DNA of 64,000 nucleotides from contig MHAZ01000017.1 of the NCBI GenBank assembly GCA_001803165.1, forward strand, positions 124,001 to 188,000. Reading direction: 5' to 3'. Positions within the stretch are counted from its first letter, which is position 1. Each line of letters opens with the position of its first letter. The stretch is from Stygiobacter sp. RIFOXYC2_FULL_38_25 (GTDB taxonomy: Bacteria > Bacteroidota > Ignavibacteria > Ignavibacteriales > Melioribacteraceae). Below the pieces are notes generated by a model that did no database searches, had not been told where the DNA came from, and saw only the letters and a program-made list of their open reading frames with translations. The translations under genes and the position numbers were made by a program. This document shows, in pieces, positions 35,027 through 44,958 of the stretch.

Positions 35027-35998
35027 ATGAAAAAAGTTTTGTCATTTTTATTAATTCTGCTTACACAAGTTTCCGCTCAGCAAGATGTAATTCCAAAAGA
35101 CACTTCATTCAATACAAAACTAACTGCTGTTAAAATCGCAAAAGATTTTCCAAACGCTAAAGTAGTAGAAGCCATAATTCCGGAAAACATTACAGCAAGC
35201 TATGATGTTGTTTACGCTTCTCACACCGGTCGCAAATTGCATATAGATGTTTTTTCTCCAAAGCCGGTCGGTAAAAAACCATTACCATTTGTTATGATAA
35301 TGCATGGCGGAGGTTGGCGCAGCGGCGATAAAAGCATGGAATGGCCGACTGCAATTCATCTGGCAAAAAATGGTTACATAACTGCAACAGTTGAATACAG
35401 ATTATCCACAGAAGCAAAATATCCGGCAGCTATTCATGATCTAAAAGAAGCTATCCAATGGGTTAGGAAAAATGCTAAAAAGTTAAATGTTGATGCGAAT
35501 AAAATTGCTGTTAGCGGCTGCTCGGCTGGTGGTGAACTTGCCGCTTTTCTTGGTACAACAGGCGGCTTAAAACAATTTGAAGGATTGGGAGAAAACAAAA
35601 ATATTTCAAGCGCTGTTCAAGCTGTTATTGATGTTGATGGAGTGGTTGATTTCGCTAATCCGGCAGAAAGTGGAAAAGATAATGATCCGGCAAAGCCATC
35701 CGCCGGGAAAGCTTGGTTCGGCGCTTCTTATAATGATAATCCAAATATTTGGGAAGAAGCTTCTCCTACAAAATATGTTAGCGATAAAACTCCGCCAATA
35801 CTTTTCATTAATAGCTCGCTGGATCGTTACCATGCCGGACGTGATGAAATGATTGCAAAACTTAACAAGCTAAACATCTATTCCGAGGTTCACACAATAC
35901 CAAAAACACCTCATCCGTTTTGGTTATTTCATCCTTGGTTCGATGAAGCAATGACTTACATGGTTAACTTTCTTGATAAAATTTTCAAGACAAAATAA
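35027..35998 (+). CDS. Secreted alpha/beta-hydrolase, esterase/lipase type
   Basis: This 323-residue protein has a signal peptide ('MKKVLSFLLILLTQVSAQ') and an esterase of the HGGG type. It has the oxyanion motif 'MHGGGWRSGD', the nucleophile elbow 'SGCSAGGE' with S166, a probable acid in 'FINSSLDRYH', and a late His in 'TPHPFWLFHPWF'. The family hydrolyses small acyl esters, often acetyl or feruloyl groups on plant polysaccharides. Its place after pectin enzymes suggests a pectin or hemicellulose esterase, but the substrate is inferred only from context. The Tat-exported oxidoreductase begins 20 bases downstream, so the two are probably one operon. Confidence 0.83.
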   Translation: MKKVLSFLLILLTQVSAQQDVIPKDTSFNTKLTAVKIAKDFPNAKVVEAIIPENITASYDVVYASHTGRKLHIDVFSPKPVGKKPLPFVMIMHGGGWRSGDKSMEWPTAIHLAKNGYITATVEYRLSTEAKYPAAIHDLKEAIQWVRKNAKKLNVDANKIAVSGCSAGGELAAFLGTTGGLKQFEGLGENKNISSAVQAVIDVDGVVDFANPAESGKDNDPAKPSAGKAWFGASYNDNPNIWEEASPTKYVSDKTPPILFINSSLDRYHAGRDEMIAKLNKLNIYSEVHTIPKTPHPFWLFHPWFDEAMTYMVNFLDKIFKTK

Positions 35999-36018
35999 AT
36001 GCAGTTCAAGGAGTAAAG

Positions 36019-37494
36019 ATGGAATCAACAACAAAAGAAAGAGTAAAAGATTTTTCCCGTAGGGATTTCATTAAAGTTTCTGCGGCTGCTGGTGCGGGCG
36101 TTTTATTCAGCGGAAATATTTTAGCTAACACATTCAGCTCGCTAAGTTCTAAGAAACGTTACGCGGTGGTTGGCACCGGGCACCGCGCAGAACTCTGGCA
36201 AGGCGCTATATGTAAAGAATACAAAGAAACATGTGAAGTTGTTGGCTTATGCGATACTAATCCCGGCAGAGGGCAGCGTTACCAAGAGTTGGCACAAAAA
36301 CTAACTGGTAAAACTCCACCCTTCTATGAAGCTAAAGATTTTGATAAGATGATTGCCGAAACTAAACCACACACCGTAATCGTTACAACTATGGATAGTA
36401 CACATGACTATTACATTTGCCGCGCAATGGAATTAGGCTGCGATGTAATAACTGAAAAACCAATGACGAATACCGCCGAGCGATGCCAGCGGATTGTTGA
36501 CGCGCAGAATAAGTTTGGTAAAACAGTAACGGTTACATTTAATTACCGCTACTCGCCGCCGCGTACACAAGTAAAAGATTTGCTGATGAGTGGAACGATA
36601 GGTGATATACTTTCTGTAGATTTCCATTGGATGCTTAATACACATCACGGTGCGGATTATTTCCGCCGCTGGCATAGTCAAAAAAAATATTCCAATGGAT
36701 TGTTGCTTCACAAGTCAACTCATCATTTTGATTTGGTAAACTGGTGGACGTCTGCAATTCCGGTTTCTGTTTCTGCGATGGGTAAAAAAGAATTCTACAC
36801 ACCGGAAACAGCTAAGCGGCTCGGCTTAAATAGTTACCACGAGCGTTGCCACACTTGTCCGGAAAAAGACAAATGCGCATTCGAGCTTAGTCTGGCAAAA
36901 AATAAACGACTTAAAGAATTATATCTGGATCAAGAACATTACGACGGCTACTTCCGCGATCAATGTGTATTCCGTCCCGAAATTGATATTGAAGACACAA
37001 TGAATGTAATTGCAAAATATGATAACAACGCAACTCTTAGTTATTCCTTAAATGCGTTTAACTCATGGGAGGGATACTATATTGTTTTCAACGGAACAAA
37101 GGGAAGGCTTGAACATAAAATTGAAGAAAAAGTTTATGTAGCCGGCGATGGTAGTGAGCAAGGCGGATCTAAAGAAGGTGGAACAACAATAAGAATTTAT
37201 CCTCTTCGCGGCGCTGCAAAGGATATAAAGGTTTGGACCGGCGAAGGCGGACACGGAGGCGGTGATGTTTTAATGCTGGATGATGTATTCTCTCTGAATA
37301 AGAAAGTTGATAAATACTTAAGAGCGGCAGATCAGAGAGCCGGTGCTTATTCCTTGCTAACCGGTGTTGCCGCTAATATCTCTATGATGCAAGGAAAAGA
37401 AATTCTGATTGCGGATTTAGTGAAAAATATCGGCAGACCGGAATTTACACCAATGCCTAAGCATACAGACCCAATAGATATGCCTCCCAAGTAA
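36019..37494 (+). CDS. Gfo/Idh/MocA-family oxidoreductase with Tat signal
   Basis: This 491-residue protein opens with a twin-arginine signal ('DFSRRDFIKVSAAAGAG', R14-R15), which predicts folded export with bound cofactor. A Rossmann domain follows ('YAVVGTGHRAELW', 'VVGLCDTNPGRG', 'VIVTTMDSTHDYYICRAMELGCDVITEKPM'), including the family's Lys in 'EKP'. The C-terminal domain has 'HKSTHHFDLVNWW' and a Cys cluster ('CHTCPEKDKC') that could bind a metal. Such exported Gfo/Idh proteins usually act on sugars or sugar derivatives. It follows the esterase by 20 bases and is followed by a clear terminator, so it ends the carbohydrate locus. The sugar is unknown. Confidence 0.88.
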   Translation: MESTTKERVKDFSRRDFIKVSAAAGAGVLFSGNILANTFSSLSSKKRYAVVGTGHRAELWQGAICKEYKETCEVVGLCDTNPGRGQRYQELAQKLTGKTPPFYEAKDFDKMIAETKPHTVIVTTMDSTHDYYICRAMELGCDVITEKPMTNTAERCQRIVDAQNKFGKTVTVTFNYRYSPPRTQVKDLLMSGTIGDILSVDFHWMLNTHHGADYFRRWHSQKKYSNGLLLHKSTHHFDLVNWWTSAIPVSVSAMGKKEFYTPETAKRLGLNSYHERCHTCPEKDKCAFELSLAKNKRLKELYLDQEHYDGYFRDQCVFRPEIDIEDTMNVIAKYDNNATLSYSLNAFNSWEGYYIVFNGTKGRLEHKIEEKVYVAGDGSEQGGSKEGGTTIRIYPLRGAAKDIKVWTGEGGHGGGDVLMLDDVFSLNKKVDKYLRAADQRAGAYSLLTGVAANISMMQGKEILIADLVKNIGRPEFTPMPKHTDPIDMPPK

Positions 37495-37522
37495 TGCTGT
37501 TAATTACTTTTTGAACAAAGTT

Positions 37523-37560
37523 AAAAGCCGCTTCAGAAATACTGTCGCGGCTTTTTTTGT
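37523..37560 (+). terminator. Rho-independent terminator after the oxidoreductase gene
   Basis: AAAAGCCGC (37523-37531) pairs perfectly with GCGGCTTTT (37547-37555), followed by a T-run to 37558. It is a strong intrinsic terminator and ends the preceding operon. Confidence 0.85.
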
Positions 37561-37704
37561 CCCCTAATTAATTTCAACCATCATTTTAGGACGTTAGCAA
37601 CATAGCAATTGATTCTGCCGGCGTAAATTAATAAGTTCAATTAAGAACTTGAGTTTGGGTTAGGGTTTAGTTCTTTATCAAATAACAACTTTCTGTAGGT
37701 TAAC

Positions 37705-40290
37705 ATGGGTTCGGACAGAAAAGATACTTCTCTAAATATTACCACCGAAAATTTTGGTGAACCCGATGACAAAAAAGTGATTAGCGAGCTGAGTAAAAAG
37801 GTTCGGCAGATGAGTATGCTGCTGGATGAAGCTCAGAAGACGACAAAAACCGGCAGCTTTAATTTCGATATTGAAATGAATGAAGCAAATTGGTCGGATC
37901 ATAATTTTGAAATATTGGGGATGGATAGACAGACGGAAATACCAACTTTAGATACATTTTTAAGCCATACCTTTCCCGGCGATCAACAATATGTTAGAAA
38001 CGCAATAGCAAAAACTATAGCAACAGGGGAGCCATACGACATAACTGTTAGGTGGACCGGCGATGACGGCAAGCTCCGGTTTATTAACAGTATAGGCGGT
38101 TTAACAATTGATAATGTTACAGGTAAAAAATTTGTCGTGGGCACTAATCATGATGTAACCGATAAGAAAACAATCGAAGAAGAAATTCGGAAGATAGCCA
38201 GAAAGCACCAAACTATAATTCAAACTACACACGATGGTTTTTTTGTTATTGATAAAACCGGAAAAATTCTTGAGTGTAATCCTGCTTTTCAAAGAATGAC
38301 GGGATATTCTGAAAAAGAATTGCTCAATATGTTTATTGCAGATATAGATGCTAAGGAATCTCCGCTTGGTGTAAAAGAACATATTCAAAAAGTTATTGCT
38401 CAAGGATGGGATCAGTTTGAAACTAAACACAGGCGTAAAGACGGTACCATAATTACGGTTGATATCAGCACCACTCATCTGCAAATAGAAGGAGGGGTAT
38501 TCATAAGTTTTGCGCGCGATATAACTACTGCTAAAATTGAAAAAGAATTACTTGAAGCCCGCTTTAGGATACAAGAATTTTCGTTCATGCTGCCTCTTGA
38601 TGAATTACTCCGCAAATGTTTAGATGAAGCCGAACAACTTACAAACAGCAATAGCGGCTTCTTTCATTTTGTAGATGAGGATCAAGATAATCTTCAAATA
38701 CAATTGTGGTCTTCAAGTATTCCATCCAGTACATGCACTGTAAATGATGGAGAAATGCATTATCCTATAAAAAAAGCCGGTGTATGGGCGGATTGTATTT
38801 CCGAAAGGAAAACTGTGGTACATAATAATTATCAAGAGCTAAAACATAAAAAAGGATTGCCGCCCGGTCATATAAATCTTATAAGAGAATTGGTTGTACC
38901 GGTACTAAGGGGCAATAAAATAAAAGCGGTGTTAGGTGTAGGCAACAAACCTACAGATTATATTACATCTGATATTGAAATAGTTGAGAGATTAGCAGAT
39001 TTAGCCTGGGATATAATTGAACGCAAGCGTGCCGATTTACTACTTAAGGAAAGTGAGAAAAAATACCGGGAGCTTTTTAACAGAATGGAAAGCGGTTTTG
39101 CTTATCACGAAATTATTCTTAATGAAAAGGGGGATCCGGTTGATTATAGATTTCTGGCTGTTAATCCTATGTTCGAAAAACTAACCGGATTGAAAAGTAA
39201 AAATATTGTTAATCGCACAGTGTTAGATGTACTACCTGGAACAGAAAAATATTGGTTCGAGACTTACGGCAAGGTAGCTTTAACCGGCAAGCCGATACGG
39301 TTTGAACATTTTTCTAAAACTATAGGTAAGTTTTTTAAGGTTTTAGCTTACTCACCGGAAAAATATCGGTTTGCAACAATACTTGAAGATATTAGCGAGA
39401 AAAAACAAAAAGAAAAGGAGTTGGAAGAGTATAGGAATCATCTGGAAAGAGAAGTTGATAAACGTACCCGCGATTTACACCAGGCTAATGTTAAACTTCA
39501 GCAGGAAATTGTTAATCAAAAAAATACCGAAGCGTTACTGAAAGCTTCGCTTGCAAAAGAGAAAGAGTTAAGCGAACTGAAAACAAGATTTATCTCAACA
39601 ATTTCTCATGAGTTTAGAACTCCGCTCACATCCGTTCTTTCATCAACCGAGCTATTGCAGAGATATGGTCAAAAGTGGAATGAACTAAAGTTTGGTGAAC
39701 ATGTTGAGCGTACAAAGCGCGCAGTAGAATATCTTGTTAAGCTGCTTGAAGATGTACTCACTATTAGCCGGGCTGAGAGCGGCAAGATAGGTTTTAGCCC
39801 TTCTGTAATTGATCTCAAAATCCTTTGCAAGGAAGTAATTGCCGAATCAACTTCTCAGGCAAAAGAAAACCACAAGTTTGTTTTCAAATACAGAATGAAA
39901 CGGAAAGAATTTACACTCGATCCAAAACTGCTCAAGTTTATTTTGGTTAATCTCATTGTTAACGCGTTTAAGTATTCTCCAAATGGAGGCGAAATTAAAT
40001 TCACTGTTTCGGGTGATAAAAAGAATATCATTTTCGCTGTGTCGGATCATGGAATGGGAATAAGCAATGAAGACAAGCCATTTATCTACGATAATTTTTT
40101 CCGGAGTAAAAACTGTATTGATATTCCCGGTACAGGACTTGGCTTATCAATAGTTAAGCGGTCTGTAGATTTACACCGAGGCTCGATCAGTTTTGTATCA
40201 AAACTTAAAGCAGGTACTACATTTAATGTATCCTTGCCGAAGGTATATCAAGCCGCAGACGTAGAACCGGCTACACAATTTGAGAATTGA
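37705..40290 (+). CDS. Soluble PAS/GAF multi-sensor histidine kinase
   Basis: The 861-residue protein has no membrane segment. Domains in order by eye: PAS (about 45-155), PAS (about 165-280, 'DGFFVIDKTGKILECNPAFQRMTGYSEKEL'), GAF (about 290-440), PAS (about 455-575), a helical coiled stretch, HisKA with H635 ('TISHEFRTPLTS') and HATPase_c with N-box ('NLIVNAFKYSPNGG'), 'SDHGMGI' and 'GTGLGLSIVKRSVDLHRG'. It senses an internal signal, such as redox state, light or a small ligand, and phosphorylates a regulator. No cofactor-binding Cys or His stands out. The next kinase gene begins 19 bases after its stop, and a LytTR regulator follows that, so these probably form one phosphorelay operon. Confidence 0.93.
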   Translation: MGSDRKDTSLNITTENFGEPDDKKVISELSKKVRQMSMLLDEAQKTTKTGSFNFDIEMNEANWSDHNFEILGMDRQTEIPTLDTFLSHTFPGDQQYVRNAIAKTIATGEPYDITVRWTGDDGKLRFINSIGGLTIDNVTGKKFVVGTNHDVTDKKTIEEEIRKIARKHQTIIQTTHDGFFVIDKTGKILECNPAFQRMTGYSEKELLNMFIADIDAKESPLGVKEHIQKVIAQGWDQFETKHRRKDGTIITVDISTTHLQIEGGVFISFARDITTAKIEKELLEARFRIQEFSFMLPLDELLRKCLDEAEQLTNSNSGFFHFVDEDQDNLQIQLWSSSIPSSTCTVNDGEMHYPIKKAGVWADCISERKTVVHNNYQELKHKKGLPPGHINLIRELVVPVLRGNKIKAVLGVGNKPTDYITSDIEIVERLADLAWDIIERKRADLLLKESEKKYRELFNRMESGFAYHEIILNEKGDPVDYRFLAVNPMFEKLTGLKSKNIVNRTVLDVLPGTEKYWFETYGKVALTGKPIRFEHFSKTIGKFFKVLAYSPEKYRFATILEDISEKKQKEKELEEYRNHLEREVDKRTRDLHQANVKLQQEIVNQKNTEALLKASLAKEKELSELKTRFISTISHEFRTPLTSVLSSTELLQRYGQKWNELKFGEHVERTKRAVEYLVKLLEDVLTISRAESGKIGFSPSVIDLKILCKEVIAESTSQAKENHKFVFKYRMKRKEFTLDPKLLKFILVNLIVNAFKYSPNGGEIKFTVSGDKKNIIFAVSDHGMGISNEDKPFIYDNFFRSKNCIDIPGTGLGLSIVKRSVDLHRGSISFVSKLKAGTTFNVSLPKVYQAADVEPATQFEN

Positions 40291-40309
40291 ACCAACAACC
40301 CGGAGCGGG

Positions 40310-42907
40310 ATGATGGTATCTAAAAATAAAAGATATTTACTTCTGCAAATAGCACTTACTCTTGCAATCCTTGTTACCGGCGCATCGTTTTTTCTAAAAT
40401 ATGAAACTGAACATATCACAAAAGATAAATATGACGATCTTGAAATTATTGCCAGCCTTAAAACCGAAGAACTTTCAAACCGAATAAGCAAAGAATTAGC
40501 ACACACGGAATTATTGTCTAAAAATTTTTCTATTCTCGATAGAGTTGAAAAGTATCTTTCATCGGGCAGCGTTAAAAGCCGAAAGGAATTTAGCCGGTAT
40601 TTGGGCGAGCTGGCAAAATCGCATAAGTATAAAGAAATAATTATTGCATCGCCTGATGGACAGGTTTTTGTTTCCAGCAATGATTCAAGTTATCCTACCG
40701 AGCAGCAACTCTTCTCTGCAATGCAAAGATCTGTCAAAAGTAAAACAGCAACTTCTACAGGCTTATTTTTTTCTGATTCCCAAAACAGTATTTCTTTCGA
40801 TGTAGTTTCCCCAATTACCAACAGAGAAGATAAAATAGAAGCTTTGCTGGTCGTTCGGGAAGATGTAGATTCTTTCATCTATTCGATAATAAATAGCTGG
40901 CCCGTTCCAAGTGAATCCGGGGAATGTATAATTGTAGAAAGAGAAGGGGACAGTGTACACTTTTTGTCAAACCTAAGATTTCTAAAGAATACTGCACTGA
41001 AACGCCGGATTCCATTGACTGAAACTAATGTACCCGCGGTTCAAGCAGTATTAGGTAAAACCGGAATTTTTGAAGGAGTTGATTACAGAGGTGTAAATGT
41101 TATAGCGGATATTCACCCTGTGCAAGGAACAAATTGGTTAATGATTTCCAAGATTGATAGGGATGAAGTTTTTGAAGAATTTAATTACAGAAAAACACTA
41201 ACGGTAATGCTAATTGCAGTTTTGTTCTTCTTTATTGTTAGCTCTTTAGCAGTTTTTCATTATTACCGCTCTCTAAAATACTACCGGCAGATGTATGAAA
41301 AGGAAAGAGAAATCCGGTCTGTAAATGAAGAATTCCGTACAACATTATACAGTATTGGCGAAGGCGTTATTACCACAGACACTAATGCCAAAATAAAGCA
41401 AATGAACCGTATTGCCGAAGAACAAACCGGATGGAAAGAGGAAGAAGCAATTGGCAAAACTATTCATGAGGTATTTACAATTATAAATAGGGACGCTGGG
41501 GATAAAGAAAATGATCCGGTTGAGAGAGTATTAAATGTTGGGGATATTGTTGAGCAATCAAACCATACCTCGCTTGTTTCCCGTGACGGTACTGAATACC
41601 AAGTTACTATGATTGCCGCACCAATAAAAGAAAAGGGTGGTGATATTTCCGGCGCCGTGCTTGTTTTCAGAGATCAAACAAGTGAGTACAATTCGCAATT
41701 AAGATTGGAGGAAAGCGAAAAAAAATTCAGAATGATATTTGATACTAGTCCGGATGCAATTACAATTACTAAACTTTTTGATGGGAGCTTAATAGAATTT
41801 AATAAAGGTTTCTGTGTGTTAACGGGCTTTTCAAGAGAAGAAATACTAGGAAAAACGACAATTGATTTAGGTATTTGGTTACATCCCGCAGAGCGGGAAG
41901 AACTGATCAGAAAACTTAGTAATAATGAAAAGGTTTACAGCGTGGAGATGAACTTGCACAGAAAAGATGGAAGTATTGTAGCATGTTATTTAAGCGCATG
42001 CTTAGTCGAAATTCAAGGAGAAAAATATATTATTTCTATTAACCGGAATGTGGACGAAAAAATACAAAGTGCCAGAGAAGTTGAACGTTATAGAGATCAT
42101 TTGGAAGAACTGATAGATTTGCGAACAGCTGAGTTGAATATTGCCAACAGAAAACTTATCGAGGAAATTAAAAAGGAAAAGGAAGTTGAAGCGAAACTTG
42201 AAGAAAATCTAGAAAAAGAAATCGAGCTGAACCGGCTTAAATCCCGTTTTATAGCAACTACATCCCACGAGTTTAGAACACCATTAACAATTATTTTATC
42301 TTCTGCGGAATTAATCCAAAGAAACATGAATAGATTAACAGAAGAAAAAGTTGCCGAATATACTATAAGAATTAAAAATGCAGTATTTCATTTAACCAAG
42401 CTGATGGAAGACATAATAATTCTCAACAAAGCAAATACGGGTAAGCTAACGTATGAACCGCATACAGTAAATTTACGGGAAGTATGTGATGAGGTTCTGG
42501 AAGCATCGTTGGTGTATGCAAAGGAAGATCATAAAGTTTTCTTCGATTATCATCCTGAGGAAACAGAATTCCATTTGGACCGGAGGCTTTTGAAGTTTAT
42601 TCTTTCTAATATTCTTGGGAACGCATTTAAGTTTTCTCCGGAAGGAGGAACAGTATCTTTCATTGTACAATATTTTGAAAAAGAACTTATTTTTAAGATA
42701 GAGGATGAAGGAATTGGAATTCCCGAAGAAGATAGAGCATTACTATTTGAACCATTTCAAAGAAGCAGCATTTGTGAAGATATTCCAGGATCGGGATTGG
42801 GACTATCAATTGCACAAAAAGCTGCGGAATTACAGAAAGGAAGTATTTCATTCGAAAGCAAACTTAATAAAGGATCGGTGTTCAAAGTTAGAATCCCAAT
42901 AGATTAA
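40310..42907 (+). CDS. Membrane sensor histidine kinase with extracytoplasmic and PAS domains
   Basis: A start at ATG 40310 (or 40313) is preferred, because GGAG lies at 40302-40305. An upstream in-frame start at 40280 would overlap the previous gene. With 865 residues it has TM1 (about 10-28), an extracytoplasmic Cache-like sensor (about 30-285), TM2 (about 290-312), two PAS domains (about 330-585, 'GVITTDTNAKIKQMNRIAEEQTGW', 'ITITKLFDGSLIEFNKGFCVLTGF'), a coiled stretch, HisKA with H653 ('TSHEFRTPLTI') and HATPase_c ('DEGIGIPEEDR', 'GSGLGLSIAQKAA'). It closely resembles the upstream kinase in its catalytic part, so duplication is likely. The LytTR regulator starts 11 bases downstream and is its probable target. 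Confidence 0.92.
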   Translation: MMVSKNKRYLLLQIALTLAILVTGASFFLKYETEHITKDKYDDLEIIASLKTEELSNRISKELAHTELLSKNFSILDRVEKYLSSGSVKSRKEFSRYLGELAKSHKYKEIIIASPDGQVFVSSNDSSYPTEQQLFSAMQRSVKSKTATSTGLFFSDSQNSISFDVVSPITNREDKIEALLVVREDVDSFIYSIINSWPVPSESGECIIVEREGDSVHFLSNLRFLKNTALKRRIPLTETNVPAVQAVLGKTGIFEGVDYRGVNVIADIHPVQGTNWLMISKIDRDEVFEEFNYRKTLTVMLIAVLFFFIVSSLAVFHYYRSLKYYRQMYEKEREIRSVNEEFRTTLYSIGEGVITTDTNAKIKQMNRIAEEQTGWKEEEAIGKTIHEVFTIINRDAGDKENDPVERVLNVGDIVEQSNHTSLVSRDGTEYQVTMIAAPIKEKGGDISGAVLVFRDQTSEYNSQLRLEESEKKFRMIFDTSPDAITITKLFDGSLIEFNKGFCVLTGFSREEILGKTTIDLGIWLHPAEREELIRKLSNNEKVYSVEMNLHRKDGSIVACYLSACLVEIQGEKYIISINRNVDEKIQSAREVERYRDHLEELIDLRTAELNIANRKLIEEIKKEKEVEAKLEENLEKEIELNRLKSRFIATTSHEFRTPLTIILSSAELIQRNMNRLTEEKVAEYTIRIKNAVFHLTKLMEDIIILNKANTGKLTYEPHTVNLREVCDEVLEASLVYAKEDHKVFFDYHPEETEFHLDRRLLKFILSNILGNAFKFSPEGGTVSFIVQYFEKELIFKIEDEGIGIPEEDRALLFEPFQRSSICEDIPGSGLGLSIAQKAAELQKGSISFESKLNKGSVFKVRIPID

Positions 42908-42918
42908 GAGGTGGAACT

Positions 42919-43692
42919 GTGAAAAAGAATAGAATTCTCGTCATTGAAGATGATAACGATGTTCGCGAAAATATTCACACACTGCTCCATGAAGAAGGGT
43001 ACGAAGTTTACTCTTGCGACAGCGGCGAAAAGGGAGTTGAACTTGCAAAGGAACACTTGCCTAACATTATTGTTTGCGATATTCTGATGAATGGAATGGA
43101 TGGCTATGCTGTATTAACCGAGCTTTCCAAATCAAAAAAAACCAGACCAATTCCTTTTATCTACTTAACTGCAAAAGTAGAGCGCGATGATATCCGTAAA
43201 GGAATGCAGCTTGGCGCAGACGATTACTTGTTCAAGCCATTCAAAGCAGGTGAACTTCTTCAATCAATAAGAGCCCGCTTAAAGAAAAGGGAAGCATTAA
43301 AAGCCGAGTCAATTCAAGATTCGGCGAAGCAAAAGAAAAATCCTAAAACCAAATACAACATTGATGATAAAATCTTTTTAAACATCAGCGGCAAACCTCA
43401 TATTGTTGCCATAAAAGATATTGTTTACATCGCAGCCGAAAACCAGTACACTTCAATTAAAACTACAGACAGCAAATCCATCCTTGTGCGCAAGTCAATT
43501 TCGGCTTGGGAACAAATACTGCCGGACAAAATTTTTCTCCGCATTCACCGCGCTACAATTATTAACACAGACTACATTGCCAAAATGGAAAAGTGGTATA
43601 ACTCTTCTTTCCTCGTTTATCTAAAAGAGATTAAAGAACCGTTCGTTATCAGTAAGCGCTATTCAACTCAACTGAGAAGAAATCAAATATAA
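42919..43692 (+). CDS. LytTR-family response regulator
   Basis: This 257-residue regulator starts at GTG 42919 behind AGAGGTGG. The receiver has 'LVIEDDNDVRENIHTLLHEEGYEVY', phospho-acceptor D54 ('VCDILMNGMDGY'), 'IYLTAKVERDD' and 'DDYLFKPF'. After a Lys-rich linker comes a LytTR DNA-binding domain ('IKDIVYIAAENQYTSIKT', 'LVRKSISAWEQIL', 'FLRIHRATIINTDYIAKM'). It follows two kinases by 11 bases and ends in a terminator, so the three genes form a unit. Unlike the regulator at 21.5 kb, its receiver is of the OmpR/PleD-like type. Confidence 0.93.
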   Translation: MKKNRILVIEDDNDVRENIHTLLHEEGYEVYSCDSGEKGVELAKEHLPNIIVCDILMNGMDGYAVLTELSKSKKTRPIPFIYLTAKVERDDIRKGMQLGADDYLFKPFKAGELLQSIRARLKKREALKAESIQDSAKQKKNPKTKYNIDDKIFLNISGKPHIVAIKDIVYIAAENQYTSIKTTDSKSILVRKSISAWEQILPDKIFLRIHRATIINTDYIAKMEKWYNSSFLVYLKEIKEPFVISKRYSTQLRRNQI

Positions 43693-43698
43693 TTTAGT

Positions 43699-43730
43699 GC
43701 CGGGATTGTAAACTATTCCGGCTTTTATTT
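43699..43730 (+). terminator. Rho-independent terminator after the LytTR regulator
   Basis: GCCGGGA (43699-43705) pairs with TTCCGGC (43716-43722), including one G-U pair, and is followed by TTTTATTT. It separates the kinase operon from the next signalling genes. Confidence 0.7.
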
Positions 43731-43831
43731 CTCGGACTTCTACAACAGGTATATCCCATTAACAACATTAGCCTTAAATAAAAAAGAGCCTTTCGCGAAT
43801 ATTACCTGTGAGAAAGGCGAGGAGTGGACAA

Positions 43832-44917
43832 ATGAAAAAAATATTAATTGTTGAAGATGAATTTGACGTAAGAGTTAATTTGCAAGATTTATTAGAATCT
43901 GAGTCCTACGAAGTAATTGCTGCTAAAGATGGAAAAGAAGGATACGTTAAGGCAATTGAAGAACTTCCCGATTTAATTATTAGTGATATTAAAATGCCTT
44001 ACGTTGACGGGTTTGAGCTCTATAAAAAATTACAAGCTAACGCAGGCACAAATCAAATTCCGTTCATATTCCTAACCGCGAAAGTTGAAATGTCGGATTT
44101 CAGGGAGGGGATGTCTTTGGGTGCCGATGATTATTTAATTAAACCGTTTAAGATAAATGATGTATTAAAGGCGATTGAAGTCCGGCTGAAAAAAAGAGAA
44201 AACTTTGTGGAAGAGTTAGAGCAGTTGCGCGAGAGTTTGCTTCGTAAAGTGCCGCATGAGTTAAGAACTCCGCTTGTTGGCATAATTGGTTTTTCAGAAT
44301 TAATTGTTGATGATCTGGAAAATCTCTCTAAAAATGAAATTAGAGAGATGATAGTAAAAATTAAAAAATCGGGCAAACGGCTTCAGCGCCGCATCGAAAA
44401 ATTTCTTGCTTATGCAGAGCTTATTTCATCCGAAACAAAGCAGCAAACATTGCCGGATATGCAAAACCCAAAGACTGAAATTGACCCGCGTATTATAGCC
44501 TATAAGTTAAAACCAACAATTGAAGATTTTGACCGCAAGAGCGATGTAGATATAAAGATTGCTAAGGGCAATGTTAAAATAAGCGAAAGATATTATGACA
44601 TGATTCTGAAAGAGCTATTAGAAAATGCCTTGAAGTTTTCACCAAGGGGTTCGATAATAAATATAGCCGGAGAAAAAAACGGCAATTTTTATATAACCAA
44701 AGTCAAAGATAATGGCTGCGGTATAGAGGATACATCAATAAAGGAAATACAGGCACTTAAACAATTTGCCGATGAAAAATATTTGAAAGAAGGGGTTGGG
44801 ATGGGATTAGCGTTAGTCCAGAAAATTCTGAAAATTGACGGCGGTTACTTAAAACTCGAAAGCAAGTTAAATGAATCAACCCTTGTTGAATTTGGTATTC
44901 CATTAGTTAATGGATAA
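43832..44917 (+). CDS. Receiver-histidine kinase (REC-HisKA-HATPase)
   Basis: The ATG at 43832 is preferred because GAGGAG lies just before it and the receiver begins at once. A GTG at 43808 would add eight residues. In this 361-residue protein the receiver (1 to about 120) has 'ILIVEDEFDVR', D52 ('IISDIKMPYVDGFELY') and 'DDYLIKPFK'. HisKA follows with H142 ('KVPHELRTPLVGIIGFSELI'), then HATPase_c ('LLENALKFSPRGS', 'VKDNGCGIED', 'GVGMGLALVQKIL'). The order is reversed from the usual hybrid kinase: an input receiver controls kinase output. It has no membrane segment. It lies between a LytTR regulator and CheW, so it may link the phosphorelay with the chemosensory proteins. Confidence 0.92.
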   Translation: MKKILIVEDEFDVRVNLQDLLESESYEVIAAKDGKEGYVKAIEELPDLIISDIKMPYVDGFELYKKLQANAGTNQIPFIFLTAKVEMSDFREGMSLGADDYLIKPFKINDVLKAIEVRLKKRENFVEELEQLRESLLRKVPHELRTPLVGIIGFSELIVDDLENLSKNEIREMIVKIKKSGKRLQRRIEKFLAYAELISSETKQQTLPDMQNPKTEIDPRIIAYKLKPTIEDFDRKSDVDIKIAKGNVKISERYYDMILKELLENALKFSPRGSIINIAGEKNGNFYITKVKDNGCGIEDTSIKEIQALKQFADEKYLKEGVGMGLALVQKILKIDGGYLKLESKLNESTLVEFGIPLVNG

Positions 44918-44958
44918 CAAACAAATTAATAACTTAAAACTAACTAGGCGGAGCGGAT

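Noticed and set aside
40198-40680. 160-residue minus-strand frame spanning the kinase boundary
   Set aside because: It is antisense to two well-supported kinases, and its residues are low-complexity reverse readings.
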